Positions 48,501-61,495 of a DNA stretch of 64,000 bases are shown piece by piece (positions within the stretch are counted from its first letter, which is position 1; each line of letters opens with the position of its first letter). The notes under the pieces were generated by a model. It worked only from the letters and a program-made list of their open reading frames with translations, did no database searches and was not told the DNA's origin. Position numbers and translations under genes: made by a program. The stretch spans positions 34,154,501-34,218,500 of the forward strand of contig CM060923.1 of assembly GCA_030737875.1 (NCBI GenBank), in the 5' to 3' direction. The DNA is from Allium sativum. Lineage: Eukaryota; Streptophyta; Magnoliopsida; Asparagales; Amaryllidaceae.

Positions 48501-50798
48501 TTCCCTTATAAATTCTTTTTACATTCATCTCTTTTTGATTTCAATTCAAATCGATTTCAATTCTATTTCAGTTCGTTTTCAACTGAATTCAATTCAATTC
48601 AAATTTGATTTCTATTCAATTCAATTCGAATTCGTTTTCTATTCAATTCAATTCAATTCGAATTCGTTTTCTATTTAATTCAATTCGAATTCCATTTTTA
48701 AATCTCTTTTCAATATTCATTATAAAACGAATATAATCGATATAAATATCGTTCGCGTCAAAATAACGCATCTCTAATCAACACGGCTTTATATTTTTCA
48801 ATAACTTCGTTATTCTATTTAACAAATGAATCTATATTTCTTTTAATACATGACTCTATATTTTTGTCAACACATGACTAATCCCAACGAATGAGTACTG
48901 TCCATGTGTGACTATTTTTGTTATTTAATATATATTATAAAAATTATGGTATCTATCGTTTGATTTCAAATCAGACTCCAACCGTAAATTAGTAAGAGAA
49001 CGATTCCCTAAATATTAACCCCGAAGGCCGAAACCAACATCAGATCAATATCCAGGAGACCACTCATCTTATCTATTTTCCAGTTAGTTTCTAATTTTAT
49101 ATATGATAAAGATGTAAATTTTATTGTTAAAATATTTCGTTCAACACTTGACTAATCTCAACGGATGAGTACTATCAACACATGAACCTTTATTTTATAA
49201 AGAAGTTAGTTTCTAATTTTACATATGATAAAGATGTAAATTTTATTGTTAAAATATTTCGTTCAACAAATGACTAATCTCAAGGATGAGTATTGTCAAC
49301 ACGTGAACCTTTATTTTATAATATTCTTTATTTTCCCAATTGGAATGAGGCCCAATCAATCACCATATAACGTTAATTATATGGATTCCATACAACACAT
49401 GTATATAATAGCAACGACAACCAATCAACCATCATCCAAAGTGCATTACACAACTGCATAAGCATTAAATATAAATAATTAACGCTTACACAGCCTGTCA
49501 ATCAAACGATCGACATACAACTAACTACTGGGATTAGTGTATGCCGTATTTCATCCCAATACCCGTGTGGGGTTTCAAATCAACAAACACAGATTTTTAT
49601 TTGTGCAGTTGGGCGATGTGTAAAATTTATCGATCCAATCAATATCAGTCAAATCAGTGTATATAAACAAATCGGCCGATTTGTTTATAAATATTTATTT
49701 ATTCACATTCACGTTAAAAATTATATTTTTAACGATAATTAATTTATTTCCACACATGAATATTTTCATTATCTATTTCACATCAACATCACAAACAAAT
49801 TTCACAACACAACAAACAAGCATACAAGCCATCCATGGTCTGTGGACGACGGGTGTCGGGTTTGATAGTGGGAGTGGGAGAGAGAGAAGGATAGGGTAGG
49901 GCCTATTTTATAATAATTTAATTTATTTATTTTCTCCAAGGATGTTGACTTTTCATCCGATCCCCAAATCGAACCCAACGACTGTCGTCCCTAGCTAATT
50001 ACCCCCATTCCGAACACAATGGCAGGCCAATTCGACCGTTACGATCAGTTTCCGTTGAATTTAAAATATAAATCTTTATATATTCAATTTGAATGTACAT
50101 TTCAATTTACCGGGGCCACATGCTAACTCGAAAAATTCAATATAAATATTTTCCAGCTTTGTATTGACGATACGGTCCTAACGAAACTAATTTCGTCGAA
50201 TTCTGTGACCGTTTGAAAAATGTCCATTTTCCAGTCGATTAAAATCAACTGAAACTGGTCAAACGCGTTTTCCTTTGCCACGCTCACATATTGATTCGAA
50301 AAATTATGAAATTTGAAATCTAGCAATAATTTGACATCACGGATCCAACAAAAGTGGTTTCGTCAGAATCCGAGGTCGTTTGCAAAATTCCCATTTTTAA
50401 GGGCCTGAATTCCATAACGACTATTCTGAATTTTCAACTGGACATATCTTTTGATCCCCGCTATGAAATTTTGATTTTTCGGATTCGTTGAAAAGATATT
50501 CTCAAATAGATTCTAATATTCTTGGTTTCACTAAAATCCGGTTTATTTTGAACCCGGTATGTTCAATTGATGTTTTGAAATCGAATTATCGAACTACCGC
50601 GCCATTTTCAATTCCTTTTATAATTATATATAATTATTTATATTCTAACGACGATCTATATAACTATACACGTTCTATTCCTATTCAAAATAAATTTCTC
50701 GTCGATATTATTTAAAATAATTCATTTTAAATATTCAAAATTCATTAAAATTATTAAAATAAAAATTTTAAATTGGCTTAGATTTCCGGGTTGTTACA
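45548..50798 (-). mobile_element. Solo LTR of the E1 family
   Basis: TGTAGCGACCC...GTTGTTACA, 5,251 bp, flanked by ATTAT at 45,543-45,547 and 50,799-50,803, with no second LTR or internal domain. It is the product of LTR-LTR recombination. It retains the segment deleted from the E1 right LTR but lacks the AT hairpin array and most of the GC-rich leader exon: the E1 sequence breaks off at about 49,860 and resumes near the TATA region. Confidence 0.93.
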
Positions 50799-50803
50799 AT
50801 TAT

Positions 50804-50929
50804 AATGCTTTATATATAAAAATAACACATTTTTATTTCCATGTATCACATATAAAAATGACACATTTTTATTTTACAGTTTTATTTGCATTTATAACAA
50901 TGCTGTATTATATTTTCAAAAACAATGGT

Positions 50930-50965
<36 letters not shown>

Positions 50966-52808
50966 CTATTCATTTTTCAAAAGTAAAGCTATTTTTATTT
51001 TAATGACAATGCAAATTTCTTTTTATAACAACAATGATATTTTATTTACAAAAGCATTGTATATTTCATTTATAAAAACATTGTTATTTTATTTATAAAA
51101 ACATGTCTTTTTCTTTTTATATTAAAAAACAATGTCAATTTTTATTTACAAAACAACATCCTTTTTATATTAAAAACAATGGTTCTTTTATTGTTGAAAC
51201 TATATTAATTTTATTTTCAAATCAATGTTATATTTATGTACAAAATCAATGCTATTTTTACATTAAAATCAATGCTATTTTTACAATAAAATCAATGCTA
51301 TTTTTACATTAAAATCATGTTATTTTTACATTTAAAAACATAAAATAAAATCTAAAAATAAATAAATGTTTATACATTTTTAATCTATGTAAAAAAATCA
51401 CATTATTTTCTATTATGAAATTAAATCAGATTTTAAACAATTAATATTAATTAACTAATTTATTAAGGGGTAAACCTTTCTTCATCGTCCTCTTTCCTTA
51501 CTGTGCCAACCAAACCTAAACCATCGGTCTGAGAAATCCACTATCGCCAGCCTCTTCCTTGCATCGGACCAAGATCCGAAACCTCTACTCCATAGCACCA
51601 TGCGCCGCTACCCTTTGGCCGTAAACCCGTCAAGTTTGACGCCTCCCAGACCTCGCAAAACGAATTCGAACGCTCCATGTTTATGCACAGAAATTGCTCG
51701 ATCCACCTTGCTAAAGTCAATCAAAACCGTATGAAATTCAAGATCTAAACTCGCTCTCCAAATTCTGTTTAACGTATTTTTGAATTTGTTTGACATATTG
51801 GAAGTAATTAGCTATTTCATTTTAGAGTTTTCTAGCCATTAAGAAAAAGAAAGGCGACTAGGGTTTTCTGGGATTTGGAAATATGGAATATGATATTATA
51901 TATATAGTATATCACTTTCTATTTTTATTTATTTAATTTAATTTAATACAAATAATACTAGTTTAGCCCCTCGAACTCCAAACGAATCCCAATGATTGTC
52001 GCCCCTAGCTAAATACCCCCATTCCGGACACAATGGAATATGTTTCGTAACCCAATTCAGCAGTTAAAATTAGTTTTTATCAAAATTAAAATATAATTCA
52101 ATAAATATTAAATTTAAACGTACATTTTAAATTACCAGGGCCAAATACTGACTCCAAAAATTCCCAAAAAATAAATCTAGCTATGTTTTGACGATTTGGT
52201 CCTAACAAAATTAATTTTGTCGAATTTGGGGACCATTTGAAAAATGGTCATTTTCTGGTCGATCCAAATTGATTGAAATTAACAAAACACATTTTCTTTT
52301 GCCACGCTCACATATTAATTCCAAAAATTATGAGAATTGGAATCTAGCAATCATTTGACATTCCGAATCCAACCAGGTTTGGTTTCGTCAAAAACGGAGG
52401 TCATTTGAAAATATTTATTTTTAAGGGATATATTTTGTATTAAAATATATATAAATTCTACAACAACTTTTCTGAATTTCAAACTAGGCATAACTTTCAA
52501 TTTCCGCTATGAAATCTGGATTTTTCACATTCATTGGAAAAATACTTTTAAACAGATTTAAATATTTTTGGTTTCACTAAAATCCGATTTATTTTGCATC
52601 TTGTACATTCGATCAAAGTTTAAATTCAAATTTTCAAACTACCGTGCTATTTCTAACTCCTTTTATAATTAAAATAAATATATTCGTTCTACTTCGATTT
52701 AAATAAATTTTTTAATCATTATTATTTAAAATAAATTATTTTAAAATTTCAAAATCCAATAAAATTGCTAAAAAAAATTAAATTAGTTCCAAAATTCGGG
52801 TTGTTACA
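50804..52808 (-). repeat. LTR C, piece 4 of 4 with U3 end
   Basis: Hairpin array at 50,804-51,420 (ACACATTTTTAT-type then AAAACAATG/CATTGTT units), a GC-richer leader-exon-like stretch 51,480-51,850 with a possible minus donor, then U3 matching E1 4,870-5,721 and ending GGGTTGTTACA. Together the four pieces give about 3.7 kb, so the other half of this LTR is missing. Confidence 0.85.
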
Positions 52809-53133
52809 AGTAGTTTAGGTTCTTACGGATGTACATGGAAGAGCTTGGAGCAAGAGGCTTCACCTTTAGTCATATTTTATTTATTTTTCGATGTGTCATA
52901 TATGTTGTACTCTGATGATTGATATGTATATATAATTACAGTTCTGTTTTCAAAAAGCTATTATATATTATATTTTATTCCATTGTGATGTGAGATCCTA
53001 TGTATTGTTCTTGTTCTTCTTCTATCTTATTTACTTTAACCCCAAATGATATAGTATTTTCGGTAGTCGACATGTTATACAGTGAACGTATTTGTGTCGA
53101 TTTTCAAGGTCGAAAATCACTCGATTCGTTAGA
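52809..53133 (+). repeat. D 5' LTR remnant
   Basis: Last 325 bp of the LTR, ending GTTAGA (GTTACA in related elements) one base before the PBS. The first part aligns with 60,165-60,276. Confidence 0.75.
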
Positions 53134-53134
53134 G

Positions 53135-53146
53135 TGGTATCAGAGC
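53135..53146 (+). promoter_or_regulatory. Primer-binding site of D (tRNA-iMet)
   Basis: TGGTATCAGAGC followed by TTAGG. Confidence 0.9.
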
Positions 53147-53183
53147 TTAGGTTGAGCGAACACCCAGGCTTTGGTGGGGTTTA

Positions 53184-53220
53184 CTCGTTAGAGATGGGGT
53201 TAGTAGTACCCTAGAATGAG
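53184..53220 (+). other. Post-PBS stem-loop of D
   Basis: Outer arms CTCGTT 53,184-53,189 with AATGAG 53,215-53,220 (one G-U pair in RNA), inner arms GGGT 53,197-53,200 with ACCC 53,208-53,211. Sequence and position match the stems of E1 and E2 in sense orientation. Confidence 0.65.
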
Positions 53221-56121
53221 TTTGAGTGTAGACATATGAGCACGTATTTGTTAGTTGTTATAAAAAGATTTTATATTGTGTTGGTTTGTTTGTTGAGTCA
53301 TTTACGAATTTTGGCCAAATCGTAGGACGCCACAACGTTAACTTACAAACACTTAAATAGAGAAATTCAACACAATATTGTTTTATACTGATAAATGAAA
53401 TAATTTTGCCTAAAAATTATATTTTGATATAAAAGAAATAATTTTTTGAAGTTATTATAGCATAAAGATGTGTTCGCTGTTATTATTATAATCAAATGAA
53501 ACTATAAAAATAAAATGGTTACGTATAACCAAATATAATTTGTCTAAGGAAAATATATACAAATGAGATGAACTAAAATTCGATTCAAACCAGAATATGG
53601 AATTTAAATTCCAGAAAGTTGGTAAACATTTTATGAAGTATTTTGAAAAATATGTAGAAGTATTTTTGAAAGGATTTGAATAAAAATTGTTTCGATTGGA
53701 TTTTGGAAGTAGTAAAGCACTGAACTCACTTTAGTCGTTGTAAAACAATTTTGATGATGACGGTCATATCATCGGTATTCATTTTCAAGTTTCTAAGTGA
53801 TGGATTGCTACCATAGTAAAGTTTATAATAGAAATTTGTTTAGAAAAAATAACAAGTTGTTTTAAAAATTCAAATGTTTTTAATTGCAATAGCTATAAAT
53901 ATATGTATATATTTATGTGATTCCAAACTGATTTGGAACAAAAATCAGGAACTTAAATTCTGAAATTTAAATTTAACTTGTGCAAATTAAATAGATTGAA
54001 ATGGTAAAAGTGAATCAAAGAGATTAAAATTAAACTTAAGTTAAGTTAAAAGAAATTGGTTTAGATTAAAATAATATTGAATGGAATTGAATATAGAAAA
54101 ATTGAGTTGTAAATGAATTTATAACTTAGTTATGAAATTTGGATAATCGAAATTTTCAAGATAGATTTGCAAACCTAGTTTAACTTATATTAAAATGTAA
54201 GAGATGGAGTTGAAATTTATTAATTTAATGAAGTTCAAATGTATAATTTAAATTTAATTAAATCGAGCTCGCCGCATTGTGATAGTTTGTAATTTTACGA
54301 TTTGAACTTAAACTGCGTACATAGGTTTCAATATAAGTCGGAATTCATTGAAACAAGAACCGGCCGGATCTATTGGATAAGAAAAACAACGAGAATCCAT
54401 TTGGTAGGTTTTGAGTTATGTCAAAATCAAATTTCCAAAAAAATCGCGGTATAGTAGTTTATAAACTATAATGATTTATTGAATAAAAAGGAAGGATTTT
54501 AAGTGAATAAAATTTGGATTTCCATTAATAAAATCCAAAATGGAATTATTAAATAAATATGAACTCATACAAATCAAATGGATTAGTTTTAGAAATGAAA
54601 ATCAAATATTGATAATGGGATAAAGATAACTAATTAGAATAATTAATTAGTTAATCAATATTCTGATAAAGTTTGACTTGGTTAAGTAAATTGGATTTGT
54701 AAATTAAAATTTGAGATGAAACTTGAGATATAAATATAATTCGACTTGTTTGTAAGCAAATAAAAATGTGTTTGAATACGATTGATTCAAACTAAAAATG
54801 AATAAAGTAAATGAGCTAATTAGAGAATTAATTAGTGAATTGAATGTGGTTAAATTAAAAAGTTCGAATTGATTTGAAATCGATTGGAAATGCATATATA
54901 AATATTAAACAGGTATGGAATGGAAGCAAATGGAGTAATAAAATTGAATGCTCGACAAAAATGCACATGTCTACATTATAATAGGGTTTGATGATTTTAG
55001 GAGCAAGCCACTTGGATTTTTTATTTGCTTTTTGAATAGAATAGGCCTAGAGAGGCGTTTTGTACTTGTATCAATTGAGTCGTGCATAGAAGGTGATGGT
55101 GCAATTTTTCAAAAAAAATAAAAGTAAGAAAATTTAAAAAAATGGTAACTTAAAATGAATTTGTCAATTATATATGGAATTAGAAAACCAGATTGGTTAT
55201 TAAAGTTAAGATGAAATAAACAAATTGATAAATTGATTTGAAATCAATTAAAATTAGATAGAAGTATAAGTAACTATTTTATTAATCGAATAACACCAAA
55301 TTTGCATAGAAAATTTGTCAATGTCGTTAACAAAAGTGAACAAATTGATTTAGAATCAATTTGACTGAATGTGAATGTTTGTGTGTGGAATATGAGTTGA
55401 ATATAAAAGTATTAGTTCTAACCCATTCAAATTAAATGAATATGAGTATATATGGTGTTTAATATGAATGAGATGACATGTACACTAAATTTGGAATAAA
55501 TAAATAACTAAATGTCGGTATTTATATTACCGCATACCTGTTAAATAAAAATGATATGACATGTTCGGTAATGAGTTTATATGTTTTACTATTTAAATGA
55601 ATGAAAGTCATTGAAATTTCATATTATGATACTAATAGGTTTTAATTAAATACAGGTATATGGAGTTGTACGGCTTGGTTCTGCTTGTGTAGATAGCATA
55701 AATATGAAATCAATTCTCTAAATAACGCTTATATAAGGTACGTATACGCAGATATACAAAAATAGGATATATGAACCGTTCTCCGACCGTGTGGGTCGAT
55801 GTATACATTTTTTTAATCTCTTTTGTCATATTGCAAAAGTTCCTCCGTACTATGAAGACTACCGAAATTTTTCGAAAATTTAGGGAGTTAGAAAAAATTT
55901 CAGAATTTTTGTAAGCCAAAAAGCAAGATATTTAAATTGAGCACAATTTGATAATTTTGAATTAAAAAAGGGAAATTAATTATTTGCGTGAAAACTAAAA
56001 ATTTTGTATGAAATTAAAGTGTAGAAATGTGAAGTATCGGGGCTTTAACTAAATGGGTTTGGAAAAGTGAGAAGGTTTGAAGCATTTTTCCTGCCTTAGT
56101 TATTTCAGGGACGAAATTCAT

Positions 56122-56136
56122 TTAAGGGGGAAGGAG
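56122..56136 (+). promoter_or_regulatory. Polypurine tract of D
   Basis: TTAAGGGGGAAGGAG before TGTAACGACCC. Confidence 0.85.
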
Positions 56137-56574
56137 TGTAACGACCCAGATTTCTAATCATTTAGCTTTGAATATTTAAAACTTGTTTTAAATGTCGAAT
56201 TGAAATATAAATGGAATTATATATATCGATTAAATAAGCGGAATACGATATAATTTCGAATATATCGAATTATCGTAGTACGTGGACGAGAAATAATTGA
56301 ATTTTAAGTTGAAAATGAATCAAAATGATTGTAACGATTTATATAAATTCTATTTGAAATAGAATGGTAAAAATAATTTATTATCATGGATCTGATTGTT
56401 TTAAAATCGACTTATATTTTATTCATTTAATTTAATACGTGAAAGTAGCCAAATTTCAAACTACCTCGGATATCAACAAAACCAATTTTATTAAACAGCT
56501 AAATAGTGTCAAGGGCAAAGTTATGGACTTATTCAGCCGTAAGGATGGTATGATGAAATTTAATTCGAATAGAC

Positions 56575-56745
56575 AAAGTATCAGATTTTAGGTATTAGTT
56601 TTACAGTATGCATAGTATCAGAATTTGACTACCAATTTTTAAGTATTAGTTTTACAGTGCATGGTATCAATCAGCATTTAGCTATCAGTTTTTTAAGTAT
56701 CAGTTTTACAGTGTGTACGATATAAGTTTTACAATGTGTATTGTC
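56575..56745 (+). repeat. ~50-bp degenerate tandem repeats in D U3
   Basis: Four units around 'tattagttttacagtgtg'. Confidence 0.8.
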
Positions 56746-57299
56746 ATTAGGAAAAAATGGTGTGTTGTCCTTAAGCTTAAAAAAGTTATGAAATTTGTCC
56801 TTCACAATAAATCCATAATGGTTAATTATTGCTAGATTTCAAGTTTCATGTTAATCGGCATTGTTATGTGATCGTGCGCAATATAAACGCGTATTGATTT
56901 ACGATGTGAAATTTAAAATACTATTTTTGCAGACAGTCTCGGAATTCGACGAAACCAATTTCATTGAGTCTGAAATAATAAATTATAGCAGGGTGTAGAT
57001 TTTCATAGCGATTAGAGTTTCTAAGTGATGATACGAATTATAAACATAAACAGTGAATATAATATAATAAAATTTCTAAATCTTTCCAATTTTTTAAGAG
57101 AATCTATCGAAATCTCACAAAATCTCTGCGTATCTTCAAGGATAAGATACGCTATTTTTTTCGTTAATAAATATTATGCGACTGTTGACTTCAAAAACAT
57201 GTTACATCTTCATTCGAAACAACATACTCTTCGAAATCAAAGAAATAAAAAACATCCGAATCCTTATAATCTTTCAAAAATGTAAACAAATCCAAATCA

Positions 57300-57690
57300 A
57301 ATCCTTAAATTACATAACAAAATTCTTTGAGCCCGTATGAGCTTCAGCTTCAACCCTATAGCCTTCATGTGTAGTGCGATGCTGATCAGGAGAAGCTCGA
57401 TTTTTCCAACGCACCTATGATTGGCCGACGTTTCTGGGTTGAAGGCGAGATCATGGGGGGAGGAGGAGGATGGTGGTATTCGATGCTGACAATTGACAAT
57501 GATTGATAAAGGGGGACGTTGGCTTGTCAGCTCCAAGCTGGGGATGGTCGTGTGCTAGGGGTGGAGATTGAGGAGGCGAGTTTGCTGGTGGTGTCGGCGA
57601 TGAGGGTATGTTGCCGGAGCAGTGGCTGTGGCACGTCAAAGATGGCTTACGTTCGGTCTTTTTTTACAGTAGGGGATTCCAGTTTTTGAA
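57300..57690. other. GC-rich island in D LTR
   Basis: G-rich on the plus strand, with a proline/serine-rich 62-codon frame on the minus strand (57,451-57,639) that looks compositional. It occupies the place of the leader exons of E1, but its C-rich strand is antisense to D. It could be a captured fragment of a host gene or promoter. No family recognised. Confidence 0.4.
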
Positions 57691-60511
57691 TTGAGGAAGA
57701 AGTTAAACGAGGACTAAAGTTAATTAGTGATTAATTTACATAGATAATAAAGTTTAATCATATAAAATTTTGTGCACACTTGTAAAAAATGTAAACGAGG
57801 ATTAAAGTTTAATCGTATTAAATAGTTATAAATGAAATCTATAATTATATTTGTATACTTGAATATACAATGGAAATTGGTAAGCAGATTTATAATAGGT
57901 TTGGAACCGATATTTTATTAATGGATTGGAAGTCAATATAGAGTTAAACCAAAATATCGGTAATTTTGGACCTTAAGCGCAATTTGGTAAAAATTGAACC
58001 TATAATGGAATTTTATAAGTAACAATTTTATAAATAGATGTTTATAAAATTTAAATGGTAATCGGATATATTTTTAGGAAGATTAAAGTGGTTTTCTTTG
58101 TAAGCAATGTACTAATTTTAAGCAAAGAGAATTCATGAGAAATAAACTTATGAATTTTGGTAAACAAGCCAAAAAGGGAATTTTGCTTATTAAAGGTATT
58201 TTATAATGGAATTTTATAAAAGTTAAAGTGATTATAAACGAGAGTTGATAAATTGAAATCAAATTTATTTTTATAATTGAATCTTGGGAGGTAGAAAGTG
58301 AAACGTATATACATTTAAAAGTGGACTATTAGCTAGTTGGTATTTCAAAATAAATTTCAAATTGTTTTTTTAAGTATTTTGGAATGAATTCAGTATCAGA
58401 AACATAGATTTTCAACATTTATTGTCGTAATGGACATTTTCCAAATAGGAGAAAAATATAGACTATAACACTATTGTTAAAGTAATGCTTTCCAAAAAAG
58501 ACTTGGTTTAAATTGAATATAAGATTATAATATATATGCTATATTTGATAATTATGTTATTGATGGGTAATCTTTGACTATTTTGAAGTTAAGAATGTTA
58601 TTCAATTAAGGTCTGAGAGGTAATTATACCCCAACTTGATTGATTTCATTATTAACTAATAAACAGAAAAGATTCGGTATCGATGATCAATGTTAAAATA
58701 TAGTTAGTTGAATACGGGGTATTTTGGGTTGTCGTAACAATGTTTTACGCAACATTTGTTTTAACCCAAGAAAGTGCAGTTTGAGATATAATAACGAATA
58801 TTTTTTAAGTATAGAAATTGAATGATTCCGTGAAAGAGAAAAGTAAATGGAAATGTTTTCCAACTGTAATAAGAGATATTTTCCAAGTATAGAAAATGAA
58901 GAGTTTGTGAAATGTGGAAATGTTCTTCAAGTGTCTTGAGGGAAAAAAGAGATTTTTTTTTAATATCCCTGTAGTGATATTTTGAGGAAAATATATGGGA
59001 ATGATTTAATTAATTAAAAAGGGGCTCTATGTAGCTTGGTTGAATATTAGAATGAAAGTTTGGTTGAATGTTTGCTTCTTTGATATTTATATAATCGACT
59101 ATCGAAGTATTGGCCAATTTAATATTATCGTTGTCAGTACATAGAGACTAGGGTTGAATTTATTATCTGAAACCACTCTGTATAAGCATAAGCATTGCGA
59201 ATTAGATTATGTTGAAGATAATCGAAGAGGGAGTAAAATGCAAGGGCTATTTCAATTAATCCTAGGTAGAAATTGCCTAAAATGGATTAATTGGAAATAT
59301 TGCCTTCAGTTTCATTCAGACTTAGAACGAATGTGTATGGACGAATGTCTAACAGTGTATTTCCAATAATCACTTACCTTGATTTTTACAAATACACTGA
59401 AAATGGTGGCGAAAGATTACTTCTTTTAACTTAACTCCAAGAGTATATTTGTGTTATCCAATTAGTGATTGGCAGATTTGACAGTGTGGCATTCAAAGTT
59501 GAATGTGTTGTTTCAAAAAGGTAATCATAGCCTCAAGCCTCATCAACCAGGTAATGACAGAAATCGAGTAGGTAGTAAGGCTATGTTTGTCATACTCATT
59601 AAGTTATATCATCACCTGATTTAGAGAAATTGGGTGTCCCTTTTTATATGCTTCGGAATGAGTACGGTCAGACGACCATTAACCATAATGATGATATATT
59701 TGGTACACTCAAGTTGAACGAGTGGTCGGCTTTATGAGGTCGGGTTGCAAGATTTTCTTGTTGAACCCTAATGTTTTATATTTAGAGGACACTGATCAGA
59801 AGGCGGTTCCATGCCTAGTTTTGTTGGAAATCCAAACTCCTATATCAGTCGTACGGTTTTAGATGTAAACCAATTATGTCGAAAAGTGAGATGCAAGCAT
59901 TTCGGCTATATTCCTATTTTACTTATGGATTGATATACATTATTATAATATCATTGGATTCTATAATAAAAAGTGATTTGGGTATCGTAAGATAAAAACA
60001 CATGCCATTTTTATGTGTGGCTGTGTCTTACGAGAGTTCCATTCTTTAAAAGGATTTTCTAAAATTAAGCAAGTTGTTTGGAGTTTACTCACATTAGTCC
60101 CATGACTGACCCAGAGTTTAATTTTTCCCTAAACCTCTTGGGTGTCCAAATTTGTACAAGCATTCAAGTAGTTCAGGTTCTCACGGATGCACTTGGAAGA
60201 GCTTGGAGGAGGAGGCTTCACCATTAGTTATATATTATTTATTTATTGATGTATCATATATGTTGTACTCTAATGATGTAACAACCTGAATTTCAATAAA
60301 TAATAATTAAATAGAAAAGGGTAATAAATTAAATGTTAATCAAAATAATATTCAAAATTGGGCAATGGGACAAACACCATTGGGTCTATTATAATTTTCT
60401 GATGAAAATAGATATTTGTTTTGCTAAAAACGGAGTCCAAATGAATAAGTTATAAATTAAATAAGATAAGCTAAAATAAAAAATATAAATATATATTGAA
60501 TATACGGTCAG

Positions 60512-60606
60512 GTGGGACGACCCACCCCCACTTGGGTCGACCTAGTGTCGACTAAGAGGTTCTTGGGTCGACCTGTGACGACCCAAGACGTAATGTGTCG
60601 ACCTAG
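60512..60606. repeat. GGGTCGACC palindrome cluster in F U3
   Basis: Several TTGGGTCGACCT-type palindromes, the same core and the same position relative to the TATA box as the E3 palindromes, although the flanks are unrelated. Confidence 0.75.
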
Positions 60607-60811
60607 AGCGCTATTACATCGTGCCTTAATTGGCACGCACGTATCAACAACGGACATTTATTTTTATTCGAATGTTATTTTCTGAGCTGGCTTAGTTTAA
60701 TTGGTTCAATTTTGAACCGGAGGCTAACATAGAGCTTTCTGATTGGTCGAATGACATTGTTGGCCCAGTTTTGATCCTAAATTTCGACGTTTGAGGACGC
60801 CCAGTAAACCC

Positions 60812-60819
60812 TATAAATA
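60812..60819 (+). promoter_or_regulatory. TATA box of F
   Basis: TATAAATA in 'accctataaatacacc', followed by a CT-rich leader from about 60,840. Confidence 0.7.
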
Positions 60820-60841
60820 CACCAGCAGAGCCACTTTCATT

Positions 60842-61024
60842 TCTTCACATCCATTCTTTCTCTCTTCTTCTTCCCCAAACCTATCCTCAAAATTAAAAGG
60901 GCCAAATAATTAAATTTTCATGGGGATTAAGAAGTTCTATAATATTAATTTTATAAATACTTCTATAGGCGGAGGTTCTGCTGTAATAAGAAAGTCCACG
61001 GGAGAAGCTTTCTTCGTCAGATCT
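60842..61024 (+). other. Predicted F leader exon
   Basis: CT-rich start, ending at donor AGATCT|GTGAGC (intron from 61,025). An ATG at 60,920 is open through the donor (61 codons in unspliced form). No protein family recognised. Confidence 0.4.
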
Positions 61025-61495
61025 GTGAGCTTTTATGGGATTTCTATATTAGTAAATTGTGTTGGAAGATTTAAACAGTTAAATAGTTTTAATTTACAAG
61101 TTTAAAGTTTACAGTTATTTAAAGTATTTATACGTTCAGTTTTTCTGTAAAGTTACTGTAATTTTTTACTGTCTATGCTTACTTCTTTCCAGTTGTTTAC
61201 TGTTTATAAGTAATTCTCCTATCCACTTCTCTATCGTGGTATTATTTACAGTTCGGGCTATGCCCTATTTCATTTATTTTGTTTATTTTGTTTCTAGGCC
61301 TTGCGAGTAGTCTATACTATTTCCCTTTTTCTTTTAACACCGAGCCTGGGCCTAAAGAGAGCCTAGGCCTTTATAGTTATTTTGTGTTAAAATTGGAAAA
61401 TGTTGAATCGAATAAAAAGGGATAATTGGGCATGTTAGAACTGATTGAATATTATAATCAGTATTAGACTTTACATTGGGGATAAATTCACGCTC

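Larger units (their letters stand above)
53134..56136 (+). other. D internal domain, non-coding
   Basis: AT-rich, stop-dense in every frame. It contains scattered inverted repeats such as TTGATTtgAAATCAA near 55,225-55,250 and AATTGATTtaGAATCAATT at 55,340-55,362. Ends 'cagggacgaaattca' plus PPT, the usual 3' tail of Ty3/gypsy elements. Confidence 0.75.
52809..60276 (+). mobile_element. Element D: older plus-strand LTR retrotransposon derivative
   Basis: 52,809-52,915 matches 60,165-60,276, placing a 5' LTR remnant and a 3' LTR around PBS (53,135) and PPT (56,122). The 5' LTR was interrupted by C just before 'agtagtttagg', and the 3' LTR by F at 60,277. The internal domain is 3.0 kb without coding capacity. 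More diverged than E2/E3, as expected of the oldest layer. Confidence 0.8.
56137..60276 (+). repeat. D 3' LTR, interrupted at its end
   Basis: Begins TGTAACGACCC. U3 shares with E1 (inverted) the motif 'cggaattcgacgaaaccaat' near 56,940. A possible TATA (TATAAA) is at 57,039-57,044. A predicted acceptor TTTACTCACATTAG ends at 60,097, before TCCCATGACTGACCC. The rest of the LTR, known from the 5' copy, lies beyond the F insertion. Confidence 0.8.
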
